Source of the DNA: Sphingopyxis panaciterrae | GTDB lineage: Bacteria > Pseudomonadota > Alphaproteobacteria > Sphingomonadales > Sphingomonadaceae | Assembly: GCF_011762125.1 (NCBI RefSeq) | Contig: NZ_JAASQN010000003.1 | Coordinates: 186,001-250,000 of the forward strand | Direction: 5' to 3' | Length of the DNA stretch: 64,000 bases | The notes under the pieces: generated by a model | Told to the model about the DNA's origin: nothing | Databases searched by the model: none | The model's input: the letters and a program-made list of their open reading frames with translations, nothing else | Made by a program: the position numbers and the translations under genes | Part shown: one piece after another, positions 8,270 through 16,996 of the stretch | How positions within the stretch are numbered: position 1 is the stretch's first letter | Layout of the letters: each line of letters begins with the position of its first letter

Positions 8270-10009
8270 ATGGCGGTGCCGCGATGGACGACGGCGTGCC
8301 CGGACTGGGCCGACCGGATCGTCGCGCGCGATTCGCTGGTGCCGGTCGGGGCGCTGTTCCCCGAGGTCGCGGCGCACGCGCTGGGCGTATTCAAGAGTCT
8401 GCAGGTCACCGACCTGCCGCAGAAAGGAGACGGTACTTACCCGACGCTGGGTGAGATTTGCGACGAGTTCGTTTTCGACCTGGTCGCGGCGCTGTTCGGA
8501 GCCGAAGATGGCGAAACCGGCGAACGGTTGATCAAGGAAGTCTTGCTGTTGATCAGCAAGAAGAACGGCAAATCGCTGATCGCGGCGGGCATCATGGTCA
8601 CCGCGCTGATCATCAACTGGCGCCACCATAACGAACTGCTGATCCTCGCGCCGACGATCGAGGTCGCGGGGAACAGTTTCAATCCGGCGGCGGGCATGGT
8701 CCGCGCGGATCCGGAACTGGACGCGCTGATGCACGTCGTCGAGAATACACGGACGATCAAGCATCGCGTCACCGGCGCCGAGCTGAAAATCGTGGCGGCG
8801 GACAGCGGCGTCGTCGGCGGCAAGAAGGCCGGTTTCGTGCTGGTTGAGGAATTGTGGCTGTTCGGCAAGAACAGCAAGGCGGCGGCAATGCTGGCCGAGG
8901 CCACGGGCGGCCTTGCCACCAAGCCCGAAGGTTTCGTCGTGTTCATCACGACGCACAGCGACGAGCCGCCGGCAGGCGTGTTCAAGGAAAAGCTGGCCTA
9001 TGCCCGCGACGTTCGCGACGGCAATATCGACGATCCGGCGTTTCTGCCGATCTTGTACGAGTGGCCGGAGGATATGCTGGAGGACGAGTCCTATTTGGAC
9101 CCGGACTTCTTCTATGTGACCAACCCCAGCCTGGGGCGGTCGGTGACGATGGCGTTCCTTAAGCGCGAGCTGGGGAAAGCGCAATCGGGTGACGGCGACG
9201 AGACGATACAGGTCTTCCTTGCGAAGCATCTGAACGTCGAGATCGGCTTGCGGCTGCGGCGCGACCGCTGGTCGGCGGCGACGGTGTGGGAGGATGCGGC
9301 AGACGACGGCCTTGACCTCGACGCGCTACTGGCCCGGTGCGAGGTCGCGATCGTCGGGATTGACGGTGGCGGCAGTGATGACCTGTTCGGCCTGGCAGTT
9401 GTCGGTCGCGAGCGCGACACGGGAATTTGGCTGGCGTGGGCGCATGCATGGGTTCAGCGCATCGCGTTGACGCGCCGTCAGTCCATTGTGTCGCTACTGC
9501 ACGGGTTCGAGGCCGATGGGGATTTGACGATCTGCGATAGCGGGATCGTCTTGCTCGACCAGATGGCGACGGTCGCGGCCAAGGTTCGGGCGACTGGCCT
9601 GATGCCAAAGGAAGGTGGGATTGCAATCGACCCGTGGAGCATGGGGCCGATTGTCGATGCGCTGGTCGAGGCCGGGTTCGACCCCGGCGACGAATCGGCA
9701 AAGCGCGCCGGGCATATGTTCGGGATCAAGCAGGGGGTCGCGCTGTCGAGCGCGATCCACACGGTTGAGTTCAAGCTGAACAACGACTTGCTGCGCCATG
9801 ACGGGTCGGAAATGATGAACTGGTGCGTATCGAACGCGCTGGTCCAGCTGCGCGGGTCGAACCGATTCGTCAGCAAGGAATTGTCGGGGGCGGGCAAGAT
9901 CGACCCGCTGATCGCCGTGCTGAACGCGGTGAAGGTCATGGAAACGGGCCCGGTGGCGGGCGGGTTGGATATTTCGCCGTACCGGAAGCGCGGGCTTTTG
10001 GTGGTTTGA
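8270..10009 (+). CDS. terminase large subunit (packaging ATPase and nuclease)
   Basis: The 579-residue protein pumps DNA into the prohead and cuts it. The ATPase domain shows a Walker A-like SKKNGKS near residues 97-103 and a Walker B VLVEELW near residue 190. The C-terminal RNase H-like nuclease domain begins at VAIVGIDGGGSDD near residue 360, with further acidic residues (LTICDSGIV) downstream. This is the HK97/lambda-like TerL architecture and its length is normal. It starts at ATG 8270, seven bases after the small subunit. Confidence 0.93.
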   Translation: MAVPRWTTACPDWADRIVARDSLVPVGALFPEVAAHALGVFKSLQVTDLPQKGDGTYPTLGEICDEFVFDLVAALFGAEDGETGERLIKEVLLLISKKNGKSLIAAGIMVTALIINWRHHNELLILAPTIEVAGNSFNPAAGMVRADPELDALMHVVENTRTIKHRVTGAELKIVAADSGVVGGKKAGFVLVEELWLFGKNSKAAAMLAEATGGLATKPEGFVVFITTHSDEPPAGVFKEKLAYARDVRDGNIDDPAFLPILYEWPEDMLEDESYLDPDFFYVTNPSLGRSVTMAFLKRELGKAQSGDGDETIQVFLAKHLNVEIGLRLRRDRWSAATVWEDAADDGLDLDALLARCEVAIVGIDGGGSDDLFGLAVVGRERDTGIWLAWAHAWVQRIALTRRQSIVSLLHGFEADGDLTICDSGIVLLDQMATVAAKVRATGLMPKEGGIAIDPWSMGPIVDALVEAGFDPGDESAKRAGHMFGIKQGVALSSAIHTVEFKLNNDLLRHDGSEMMNWCVSNALVQLRGSNRFVSKELSGAGKIDPLIAVLNAVKVMETGPVAGGLDISPYRKRGLLVV

Positions 10010-10019
10010 AGGGATCGAC

Positions 10020-11288
10020 GTGGGCTGGTTTCGGGATTTCGTATCGGCGGTGATGGCCTCCGATGCGCCGCAACCGGTGCGCCCGCGCGCGTCGTCGGAC
10101 GGCGGCGTGATCATTTCGACCGCCGCCGATCTGGACGCCTGGGTGCGATCGCAGGATGGCGGCGGGTCGGTCAACGATGCGATGAAGGTCGCCGCGATTT
10201 TCGCGTGCGTCCGGATTATTTGCGGATCGGTCAGCACCTTGCCGTTTCAGGTCAAGCGACGGATCGACGAGAGGACCCGCGCGGATGCGGGCGACCACGG
10301 ACTGAACGCGGTGATCAACCGCCGCCCCAATCGGTGGCAGAAGCCGGCGCAGTTCAAATCCATGATGCAGGCGCATGTCCTGCTCCGCGGCAATGCCTAT
10401 GCGGCGATTACGCGCGGCGTCGGCGGTCGGGTCATCGCGCTGACGCCGCTTCACCCTGACCGGGTGCAGGTCAAACAACGCGAAGATTTGACGGTCGAGT
10501 ATATCTGGACCCGCAAGAATGGCGGGCAGGTCACCTTCGCGCAGAGCGAGGTCATGCACCTGTTCGGGCTTACCCTCGACGGCGTCAAAGGCGTCTCGAC
10601 GATCACATACGCGCGCGAGACGATCGAAGAAGCGCGCGCCATGGCTGGTCACGGCCGCGCGATGTTCAAAAACGGGGCCAGTGTCTCGGGGGCACTGCAG
10701 ATGCCCAAAGGTTCGTCGCTTACCGAAGAGCAAGTCGAGCGGTTGCGCGCCAACATGGACGAATACCGTCAGGGCGGCGCACGCGAGGGCCGGGTCATCA
10801 TTCTGGAGGATGGCCTAGAGTTCAAGCAGATGGCCCTGTCGTCCGAGGATGCGCAGTGGATCGACGGGCGAAAGTTCAGCCGCAGCGACATCGCGATGTT
10901 TTTCGGGATGCCGCCGCACATGATCGGTGACACCGAAAAGTCGACGAGCTGGGGCACAGGCATTGTCGAGCAAACGCAAGGTTATCGGGCGTTCACGCTC
11001 GAGCCGCATCTGGTGATGTGGGAAGAAGGGGTCAACGGCGATTGCCTCGATCCCGACCGCCGCCGCGACGATGTCGGCATTTACGTCCGGTTTAATCGCA
11101 ATGCCATCGTGCGGAGTGACATCAACAAACGATGGGAAGCCTATCAGAAGGGCCTGCAGTGGGGTGTCTACAGCCCGAACAAGGTGCTGGAAATGGAAGA
11201 CGAAAACCCGCGTCCCGATGGCGATATCTATTATCCGCCGCCGAACATGACGGCGGACAGCGAAGGGAAGAAAGATGTCTCTGCGTAA
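10020..11288 (+). CDS. portal protein, HK97 family
   Basis: The 422-residue product starts at GTG 10020. The segments VAAIFACVRIICGSVSTLPFQV, LLRGNAYAAITR and TLDGVKGVSTITYARETIEEA are typical of HK97-type portals, the dodecameric ring at the capsid vertex through which DNA enters and to which the tail attaches. Its C terminus overlaps the protease start by 14 bases. Length and gene order (terminase, portal, protease, capsid) are standard. Confidence 0.93.
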   Translation: MGWFRDFVSAVMASDAPQPVRPRASSDGGVIISTAADLDAWVRSQDGGGSVNDAMKVAAIFACVRIICGSVSTLPFQVKRRIDERTRADAGDHGLNAVINRRPNRWQKPAQFKSMMQAHVLLRGNAYAAITRGVGGRVIALTPLHPDRVQVKQREDLTVEYIWTRKNGGQVTFAQSEVMHLFGLTLDGVKGVSTITYARETIEEARAMAGHGRAMFKNGASVSGALQMPKGSSLTEEQVERLRANMDEYRQGGAREGRVIILEDGLEFKQMALSSEDAQWIDGRKFSRSDIAMFFGMPPHMIGDTEKSTSWGTGIVEQTQGYRAFTLEPHLVMWEEGVNGDCLDPDRRRDDVGIYVRFNRNAIVRSDINKRWEAYQKGLQWGVYSPNKVLEMEDENPRPDGDIYYPPPNMTADSEGKKDVSA

Positions 11289-12126
11289 GCCGCCGCAGGC
11301 GAAGGCGCCCGCGCGCCCCAAGGGGTTTCAGTGGGACCCGCCGAGCGATGCGCTGTCGAAGTGGGCCGAGCGCCCCGTTGCGGTCGCGGGCGACGACGAC
11401 ACGGTGATCAACATCCTCGAACTGATCGGCGAGGATTGGTGGACCGGCGGCGGTTTCACGGCGCAGGATATGGCGGCGGCGCTGAAGCGCGCAAACGGGC
11501 GCGCGGTGACGGTCAACATCAATTCGCCGGGCGGCGATATGTTCGAAGGGATCGCGATCTATAACCAGCTCGCGCAATATTCGGGCGAGGTCACGGTGAA
11601 CGTGCTTGCGCTGGCGGCGTCGGCGGCGTCGTTCATCGCGATGGCGGGCGACACGGTGCGGATGGCGCTGGGGTCGTTCCTGATGATACATAATTGCTGG
11701 GGGCTGGTGATCGGCAACCAAAAGGATCTGCGCGACGCGGCCGAGCTGTTCGCGACCTTCGACGGAGCGCTCGCCGAAATCTATGAGGGGCGCGCGAAAA
11801 TCGACATCGCCGCGATCGCGGCGATGATGGACGCCGAAACATTCCTGTCGCCAACGAAGGCGATCGAGGCGGGCTTCGCCGACGAAACGATGGCCGACGA
11901 ACCTAAGACGCAGGCGCGTGCGGATGCGAAGCCCGACAGCGCCCTGATCGCACGCCGCCAGATAGAGGCGGCGCTGGCAAAGAATGGAATTTCGCGCAGC
12001 GACCGGCGCCATCTGGTCGAGGCGCTGGGGACCCCGCGCGATGCAAGTCCCCGAACCGGCGCCCTGCGGGATGCAAGCGTCAGCGACGGGCTGAAAAGCC
12101 TGATTTCGACGATGTCGGGCAAGTGA
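11275..12126 (+). CDS. prohead protease, ClpP-like (S14 type)
   Basis: The 283-residue protein contains a ClpP fold: NSPGGDMFEG near residue 83, the nucleophile serine in LAASAASFIAMAG (Ser116 by alignment with ClpP), and the catalytic histidine in MIHN (His139). Such phage proteases trim the capsid protein and scaffold during head maturation. The C-terminal 80 residues are charged and low in structure, as in protease-scaffold fusions. It overlaps the portal gene and is followed directly by the capsid gene. Confidence 0.92.
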   Translation: MSLRKPPQAKAPARPKGFQWDPPSDALSKWAERPVAVAGDDDTVINILELIGEDWWTGGGFTAQDMAAALKRANGRAVTVNINSPGGDMFEGIAIYNQLAQYSGEVTVNVLALAASAASFIAMAGDTVRMALGSFLMIHNCWGLVIGNQKDLRDAAELFATFDGALAEIYEGRAKIDIAAIAAMMDAETFLSPTKAIEAGFADETMADEPKTQARADAKPDSALIARRQIEAALAKNGISRSDRRHLVEALGTPRDASPRTGALRDASVSDGLKSLISTMSGK

Positions 12127-12148
12127 GCCCGCAAACGGAGTAGCGACA

Positions 12149-13426
12149 ATGAAGAATTTCAATCCCACCCGCGCTCGCGGGATCGCCCGCGTGCGGGCAC
12201 AAGACGACGTCGCCGCGCTGATCGCGCAGGTGAAGACGTCGTTCGAAGCGTTCAAGGCCGAACAGACGGCGGCGATCTCCGATCTGAAAAAGGGTCAGGA
12301 GGATGTTGTGCGCGCCGAGAAGATCGGCCGCATCGAGACGTCGATCACTGACCTGACGACGGCGGTTGAAGATGCCAAGGCCGCGGTCGATGCGATGAAG
12401 ATCGGCGGCGGTGCGGGCGATGCGCCGACCGCCGCGGTGCGCGAATATGCGAAGGCGTTCGACGCCTATGCCCGCCGCGGCAAGCGCGAGGACGAGTTGC
12501 CCGAACTGGCAGTGAGGGCGGCGTTGACGACCGACAGCGATCCCGACGGCGGCTATTTCGTGCCCGAGAATGTCGACAGCACCGTCACGCGCGTGCTGGG
12601 CGTCAATTCGGCAGTGCGATCGGTCGCGCGGGTCGTTTCGGTCGGCAGTGACAGCTTCAAGATGCTGGTCGGCCAGGGCGGCGCGGACGCGGGCTGGGTC
12701 GCCGAAAAGGACGCGCGTCCCGAAACCGGCACGCCGCGCATGGCGCAGCTCGATCTGGTGTTCGGCGAGCTTTATGCCAATCCGGCGGCGAGCCAGCGAA
12801 CGCTCGATGATGCGATGTTCAAAGTCGAAAGCTGGCTGGCGGGCGAGATCGCGATTGCGTTCGCCGAGGCCGAGGGTGCGGCCTACATCAATGGTGACGG
12901 CAACAAGAAGCCGCGCGGACTGCTCTCCTATGATATGGTCGCGAATGCGAGCTACGCCTGGGGCAAGATCGGCTATATCGCGTCGGGCAAGGCAGACGGC
13001 TTCCTCGCCCCGACGACCTCGGCATCCCCCGCCGATGCGCTGGTCGATCTGTTCTATGCGCTGAAGGCCGGTTACCGGAACGGTGCATCGTTCCTGATGG
13101 GCGACGCGACGGTCGGCACGATCCGGAAGTTCAAGGACGGCGACGGCACCTGGCTGTGGCAACCGCCGACGGCCGAAGGGCCGGCGACGATCCTGGGCAA
13201 GCCGGTGATCACCGACGACAATATGCCGGGGGTTGCCGCCGGCGAATTCCCCATCCTGTTCGGGGATTTCGCGCGTGGCTATACCATCGCCGACGTCGTC
13301 GGGACGCGCGTGCTGCGCGATCCCTTCACCAACAAGCCCTTCGTCCATTTCTATACGACGAAGCGTGTTGGCGGCGGCGTGTCGAACTATGAGGCCGTCA
13401 AGGCGCTCAAGATCGCCACGAGCTGA
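12149..13426 (+). CDS. major capsid protein, HK97 fold
   Basis: The 425-residue product has an N-terminal helical, coiled-coil-like delta domain (about residues 20-95) that acts as a built-in scaffold and is normally removed by the prohead protease. The HK97 core begins near residue 115 (ALTTDSDPDGGYFVPENV). The segments GWVAEKDARPETGTP, INGDGNKKPRGLLSYD and ILGKPVITDDNMPG match the E-loop and P-domain surroundings of this family. An AACGGAG site precedes the ATG. A hairpin terminator follows at 13434-13456. Confidence 0.95.
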   Translation: MKNFNPTRARGIARVRAQDDVAALIAQVKTSFEAFKAEQTAAISDLKKGQEDVVRAEKIGRIETSITDLTTAVEDAKAAVDAMKIGGGAGDAPTAAVREYAKAFDAYARRGKREDELPELAVRAALTTDSDPDGGYFVPENVDSTVTRVLGVNSAVRSVARVVSVGSDSFKMLVGQGGADAGWVAEKDARPETGTPRMAQLDLVFGELYANPAASQRTLDDAMFKVESWLAGEIAIAFAEAEGAAYINGDGNKKPRGLLSYDMVANASYAWGKIGYIASGKADGFLAPTTSASPADALVDLFYALKAGYRNGASFLMGDATVGTIRKFKDGDGTWLWQPPTAEGPATILGKPVITDDNMPGVAAGEFPILFGDFARGYTIADVVGTRVLRDPFTNKPFVHFYTTKRVGGGVSNYEAVKALKIATS

Positions 13427-13433
13427 TCGGGCC

Positions 13434-13456
13434 GGGCGGGGCCGCTGGTCCCGCCC
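13434..13456 (+). terminator. hairpin terminator after the capsid gene
   Basis: GGGCGGG and CCCGCCC form a 7-bp stem with a 9-base loop, followed by TTTGCTTATCCGTTTTT. It lies eight bases after the capsid stop and probably reduces read-through downstream. Confidence 0.55.
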
Positions 13457-13485
13457 TTTGCTTATCCGTTTTTCGAAAGGATCGA

Positions 13486-13929
13486 ATGATGAAAGACCTT
13501 CACAGCAATGTGGCGGCGCTGACGATGATCGGCGCCGCCGCCCTGTCCGCCGACAACACGCCGCTGGCGATCCATCTTCAGGGTTTCAACGCCGCCGAAA
13601 TCCTGCTTGCCATCGGCACAGGCGGGATCACGTTCAGCGGCACGAACAAGATCGAGTTCAAGCTGACGCACAGCGATGACGGTTCGACCTATGAAGCCGT
13701 GACGATCGACGATGTGCTTGGCGTCGACGCGGTCGGGACTGGTGGAATCATCAAGGCTCTGATCGCTGCACACGCCGATCCGGCGACCTATCGTTTCGGC
13801 TATGTCGGCGGTCGCGCCTATCTCAAGTTGCTCGCCGACTTCAGCGGCACGCACGGGTCGGGCACACCGATCGCGGCGATCGCCCTGCTCGGCCATCCGC
13901 AACTCGCCCCGGTCGCGAACGCGGCCTGA
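13486..13929 (+). CDS. probable head decoration protein (147 aa)
   Basis: The gene has a good AAAGGA ribosome site and either ATG 13486 or 13489 as start. The 147-residue product is rich in small and beta-forming residues (GGITFSGTNKIEFKLTHSDDG) with no cysteines or membrane segments. No family is recognised with certainty. It follows the capsid gene, where decoration or stabilisation proteins usually lie, and it is bracketed by two hairpin terminators (13434-13456 and 13935-13974), suggesting its own high, separately set expression. The decoration role is inference from position. Confidence 0.6.
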   Translation: MMKDLHSNVAALTMIGAAALSADNTPLAIHLQGFNAAEILLAIGTGGITFSGTNKIEFKLTHSDDGSTYEAVTIDDVLGVDAVGTGGIIKALIAAHADPATYRFGYVGGRAYLKLLADFSGTHGSGTPIAAIALLGHPQLAPVANAA

Positions 13930-13934
13930 GGCGG

Positions 13935-13974
13935 CGGGCGCGCGGCGGTTTCAACCCTTGCCCCCGCGCGCCCG
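13935..13974 (+). terminator. hairpin terminator after the decoration-protein gene
   Basis: An 11-bp perfect stem (CGGGCGCGCGG and CCGCGCGCCCG) with an 18-base loop is followed by TTTTCCTG. It lies just after the stop of the 147-residue protein and before the connector genes. Confidence 0.6.
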
Positions 13975-14005
13975 TTTTCCTGTCTGATCGAAGCGAGGCC
14001 CGGCG

Positions 14006-14587
14006 ATGATCTTCACGCTCGACCTTTCCGCGATGCCGGAAGACTATGGCGACGCGGTGGTGTCGCTCGAGGCGGCGAAGGCGCATTTGCGGGTGCTGGA
14101 GGATGACGAGGACGATCTGATCGCGGCGCTGCGCGATGCGGCGGTGCAGATGGTCGAGAATTATACGGGGCTGGTGTTGCAGCCGCGCGAGGGCGCGGCG
14201 GCGATGGTGTGGCGGGCCGAGGGTCTGCCGATCGGCGGCGGGCCGGTGTCGATGGGGTGCCGCCCGGTCCGTGAGGTGCTGTCGGTGACCTATCTGGATT
14301 TCGCCGGCGCCGAGCAGACGGTCGATGTCGATACGCTGCGGATCGTCGATCAGGGCAGCATTGCGGCGCCGCCGGGCGCGAACTGGCCTGCCGGGGTCGC
14401 GGGCGGTGTCGTGGTGACCTTTGCCGCCGGGCTGGACGATGTGCCGCCGGCGCTGGTCACGGCGGTGAAGATGTTCCTGGCGACGCTGTACGCCCAGCGC
14501 GAGACGATCGTGCTGCGCGGGGCGGGGGGCCAAGTCACGGCGGGTTTCAAGATGCTCTGCCACCCCTACCGGCGGTTGCGCGTCTGA
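14006..14587 (+). CDS. head-tail connector protein, gp6-like
   Basis: The 193-residue protein begins with a helical region typical of gp6/YqbG-type connectors (SLEAAKAHLRVLEDDEDDLIAALRDAAVQMVENYTG, cited here as residues 20-55), then a beta-rich middle and a C-terminal helix (LVTAVKMFLATLYAQRE). These proteins form the ring under the portal. The stop overlaps the next start (TGATG). Confidence 0.85.
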   Translation: MIFTLDLSAMPEDYGDAVVSLEAAKAHLRVLEDDEDDLIAALRDAAVQMVENYTGLVLQPREGAAAMVWRAEGLPIGGGPVSMGCRPVREVLSVTYLDFAGAEQTVDVDTLRIVDQGSIAAPPGANWPAGVAGGVVVTFAAGLDDVPPALVTAVKMFLATLYAQRETIVLRGAGGQVTAGFKMLCHPYRRLRV

Positions 14588-14943
14588 TGCTGGGCGCGGG
14601 CGATTATGACCGCAAGGTGTCGTTCCATGCATCTGCGGGCGCGGAGGATGGCATGGGGACGGTCGGCAACGGCTTTGCCGAGGCGGTGCATTGCCAGGCG
14701 TGGGCGAATGTCCGCTTCGGATCGTCGGCCGACCGGCGGGCGAGCGCCGAGGCGCGAGTGGCGGATGGCGTGGTGCCGTCGCAATCGGCGACGTTCCGGG
14801 TGCGGTCGACGGCGAAGCTGCGCGCGGTGACGCAGGGCTTTGCCGTCGCCTATGCCGGGTCGCTGTGGGGCATCGCCTCGATCGCCGAGATTGGGGGGGG
14901 CGCCGACGAGATCGAATTTACCGCGACGCGGGTCGGGGCGTGA
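14587..14943 (+). CDS. head closure / head-tail adaptor protein
   Basis: The 118-residue beta-rich protein matches the size, position and pattern of SPP1 gp16-like head completion proteins: an N-terminal LGAGDYDRKVSFHA, a central QAWANVRFGSS and a C-terminal SLWGIASIAEIG. Such proteins plug the head and join it to the tail. It overlaps the connector gene and nearly touches the next start. Confidence 0.78.
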   Translation: MLGAGDYDRKVSFHASAGAEDGMGTVGNGFAEAVHCQAWANVRFGSSADRRASAEARVADGVVPSQSATFRVRSTAKLRAVTQGFAVAYAGSLWGIASIAEIGGGADEIEFTATRVGA

Positions 14944-14944
14944 G

Positions 14945-15463
14945 ATGAAGTTCAAGATGGAAATGCAGGGCGGCGCCGATCTGTTGCGCGGGCTGAAAGC
15001 GATGGCGCGCGATGACGAGTTGGACATCGTGAAGATGGTCGCGCTGGAGGATGCAGGCGCGCCGATCCGAGACGCCGTGAAGCTGGAGGCGCCGTTCGAC
15101 GAGGGTCGCCTGTTCACGGCGGTCGAGATGGAAAGCGATTTCAGTGCGCCGAAGAAGGTGAAAACGCGGACGGGTCTGGCGATCTGGGTCCGGCATACGA
15201 ATGATTATCGTCCGCTGAAACGAGTGCCTGAGGGTAAGGCCAAGCGGAGCCGGTACGGTTACGTCAAGCGTGACTATCAGAAAGGGTCGGTGCCCGCCGT
15301 GTATGGTGCTTTCCTGAACTTCCTCGCCCGCTTTGGTGGTGCGGTCGGATGGATGGATCGCGGCTGGGACGCGGAGGGCGGCCAGCCCGCCATCGATCGC
15401 GCGAAACGCTCGCTGGCAAGCTCGCTCGTCATACTCGTCAAGCGGCGGTTTTCGGGCCGCTGA
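14945..15463 (+). CDS. HK97 gp10-like tail-joining protein
   Basis: ATG 14945 follows the previous stop by one base; a longer frame reading back to 14840 is an overlap artefact. The 172-residue product starts MKFKMEMQGGADLLRGLKAM and contains LEDAGAPIRDAVKLEAP, the usual N-terminal pattern of HK97 gp10 family proteins, which act at the head-tail interface. The C terminus has two basic segments. Gene order supports the call. Confidence 0.78.
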   Translation: MKFKMEMQGGADLLRGLKAMARDDELDIVKMVALEDAGAPIRDAVKLEAPFDEGRLFTAVEMESDFSAPKKVKTRTGLAIWVRHTNDYRPLKRVPEGKAKRSRYGYVKRDYQKGSVPAVYGAFLNFLARFGGAVGWMDRGWDAEGGQPAIDRAKRSLASSLVILVKRRFSGR

Positions 15464-15464
15464 G

Positions 15465-15863
15465 ATGGTGTGGACGTCGGACCTGCTGACGCGGGCGCGG
15501 GCGGCGCTGCCCGGAGCGGCGAACCGCATCGCCTGGTACGAGCGGCAGCGCGGGTGGGGTGATAAGCTGTCGGTTCTGTTGAACCTTGACGACGACGGGC
15601 GGCTTTACTCGCACGACGGGCCTAGTGGGCTGGACGACAAGGATATCACGGTCGACGTGTTCGGCGCGACAGGCGAACCGGTGGAGGTCGCGGTCGAGAC
15701 GCTGCGGACGATGTTCGAGACGCGCGACGTGACGGTCGGCGGGACGATTTTCGGAATGGGTTTCGTGCGCACCGGACGCACGCTGGGGCCCGAGGATATG
15801 CCGGACGGGGCGCGGGTGTTCCGTCGCCGGATGCTGGTGCGATTTTCTGTAGAAGCTGCCTGA
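15465..15863 (+). CDS. tail terminator / completion protein (DUF3168-like)
   Basis: ATG 15465 follows the previous stop by one base. The 132-residue product has the pattern of DUF3168-type tail terminator proteins (SVLLNLDDDGRLYSHDG, then ITVDVFGATGEPVEVAVETLRTMF). These form the ring that caps the tail tube and joins it to the head. The assignment relies mainly on size and position between the gp10-like gene and the tube protein. Confidence 0.7.
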   Translation: MVWTSDLLTRARAALPGAANRIAWYERQRGWGDKLSVLLNLDDDGRLYSHDGPSGLDDKDITVDVFGATGEPVEVAVETLRTMFETRDVTVGGTIFGMGFVRTGRTLGPEDMPDGARVFRRRMLVRFSVEAA

Positions 15864-15879
15864 TGAAAGGATTTGAGCC

Positions 15880-16332
15880 ATGACGGCTAGCGCAAAGAAG
15901 ACGTTTGGGGGCGAGCTGTGGGCCGCCGAAGTGGGCGACCCGTTGGTGAAGGTCGCGGAATCGCTGTCGATTGCCTTGCCGGTGATGACGCGCGCCGCGA
16001 CGAACGTCACGACGCATGATGGCGGGCAGGCGCAGGAATTTTCGCCCGAGGGCACCTATGATCCCGGCGAACTGAACCTGACTGGCCATTATATCGCCGG
16101 GTCGACCGACGATGATCTTTTCATGCTGTCGGTGACGACCGGCGCGCTGCTGGAGTTCAAAGGCGTCGCCAAGGCCGCATCGGGGACCGAAGACCTGGAG
16201 GGTGTGGCCTTTGTCACCAGCTATGGTCCGAACGCGTTCGAAGTGAACGGGGTGCAGATGTTCAGCGTGACGCTGAAGGTCACCGGCGAAGTCGACCAGT
16301 CGCCGACCCCGACGCCCACGCCCACCCCGTAA
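15880..16332 (+). CDS. major tail tube protein
   Basis: The 150-residue product follows a GAAAGGA ribosome site. It is beta-rich, with TYDPGELNLTGHYIAGSTDDDLF typical of tail tube proteins of the TP901-1/lambda gpV class. The C terminus ends in a short Pro-Thr tract (TPTPTPTP), encoded by an ACGCCC-type repeat at 16308-16329 that could vary in length by slippage. The protein is expected in many copies per virion. Confidence 0.82.
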   Translation: MTASAKKTFGGELWAAEVGDPLVKVAESLSIALPVMTRAATNVTTHDGGQAQEFSPEGTYDPGELNLTGHYIAGSTDDDLFMLSVTTGALLEFKGVAKAASGTEDLEGVAFVTSYGPNAFEVNGVQMFSVTLKVTGEVDQSPTPTPTPTP

Positions 16333-16337
16333 TCGCG

Positions 16338-16742
16338 ATGGTGGAAACTGTCAGCGGCGAGGTCGCGGTGCCGTTCGGCGGCGCGACCTATCGCCTGATC
16401 TTTGATTTCGGCGCGATCGAACATTTCGAGATCGCGACCGACGTGTCGTTTGCCGAATTCCTGATCCAGATGACGCTGGCGCAGGCGGGCGCGGCGGCGT
16501 TGCCGAAGCTGTCGATGCTGGCGCGGTTCGTCCATGCGGGCCTGCAGCGCCATCATGACGACGTGCCGCTGGAGCAGGCGTTCGTCATGTGGAACGACGC
16601 GAAGGTGCAGGCTGCGCTGGGACAGGCATCGAACAAGGCGCTGCCGAAGGGGGAGCGGGGGCCCGCGGCGAAAAGCCGGTCGACGCGGGCGAAGCCAGGC
16701 GCGCCATCGCGGCGGCGTGGATCGAGGCCGGCGAAAGCCTGA
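16338..16742 (+). CDS. tail assembly chaperone, upstream frame (gpG-like)
   Basis: The 134-residue protein starts at ATG 16338. Its N-terminal 80 residues (VAVPFGGATYRLIFDFGAIEHFE and following) resemble the tail assembly chaperones that lie between tube and tape-measure genes in siphophages and gene transfer agents. The C-terminal quarter is Arg/Pro-rich and overlaps a different frame, which looks like the better coding sequence there. This is the layout of the lambda G/GT pair, in which ribosomal slippage fuses the two frames. See the following entry. Confidence 0.75.
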   Translation: MVETVSGEVAVPFGGATYRLIFDFGAIEHFEIATDVSFAEFLIQMTLAQAGAAALPKLSMLARFVHAGLQRHHDDVPLEQAFVMWNDAKVQAALGQASNKALPKGERGPAAKSRSTRAKPGAPSRRRGSRPAKA

Positions 16743-16996
16743 GCGATTTCTGGCGCGCGACGCCGCGCCAGGTCGAATTGGTGATCGTGGCGGCGGCCGA
16801 GCGGCGCGACCATCTGGCGTGGCAAATCGCGCGCGGGGTGCGGGGGACGAATATCCGTACCTATGAAGAATTTTCCGGACGGTCGACCGAGGCCACCGGA
16901 AGCGTGTTGCCGAAGGAGCAAAGCGCCGATGAGGTGGCGCGGCGGTTCCGGCTGTGGCGGCAGGCGTTGAAGGCGAAGTTTCGGAAGAAGGATTAG
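16589..16996 (+). CDS. tail assembly chaperone, -1 frame (gpT-like)
   Basis: The frame lies -1 relative to the preceding gene and overlaps it by about 150 bases. From about 16680 it carries the conserved-looking part (ARRAIAAAWIEAGESLSDFW, then TPRQVELVIVAAAERRDHLAW), like the C-terminal half of tail chaperones. GTG 16589 is the only early start and has no good ribosome site, so a -1 slip in the overlap is more likely. Candidate slip sites are the five-G runs at 16649-16653 and 16657-16661 (CGG GGG CCC in the first frame). The family call is moderate; the exact slip site is a guess. Confidence 0.65.
   Translation: MERREGAGCAGTGIEQGAAEGGAGARGEKPVDAGEARRAIAAAWIEAGESLSDFWRATPRQVELVIVAAAERRDHLAWQIARGVRGTNIRTYEEFSGRSTEATGSVLPKEQSADEVARRFRLWRQALKAKFRKKD

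Noticed and set aside
16308-16329. Short tandem repeat resembling the start of a repeat array
   Set aside because: It only encodes the Thr-Pro tail of the tail tube protein; there are no spacers, so it is not a CRISPR.
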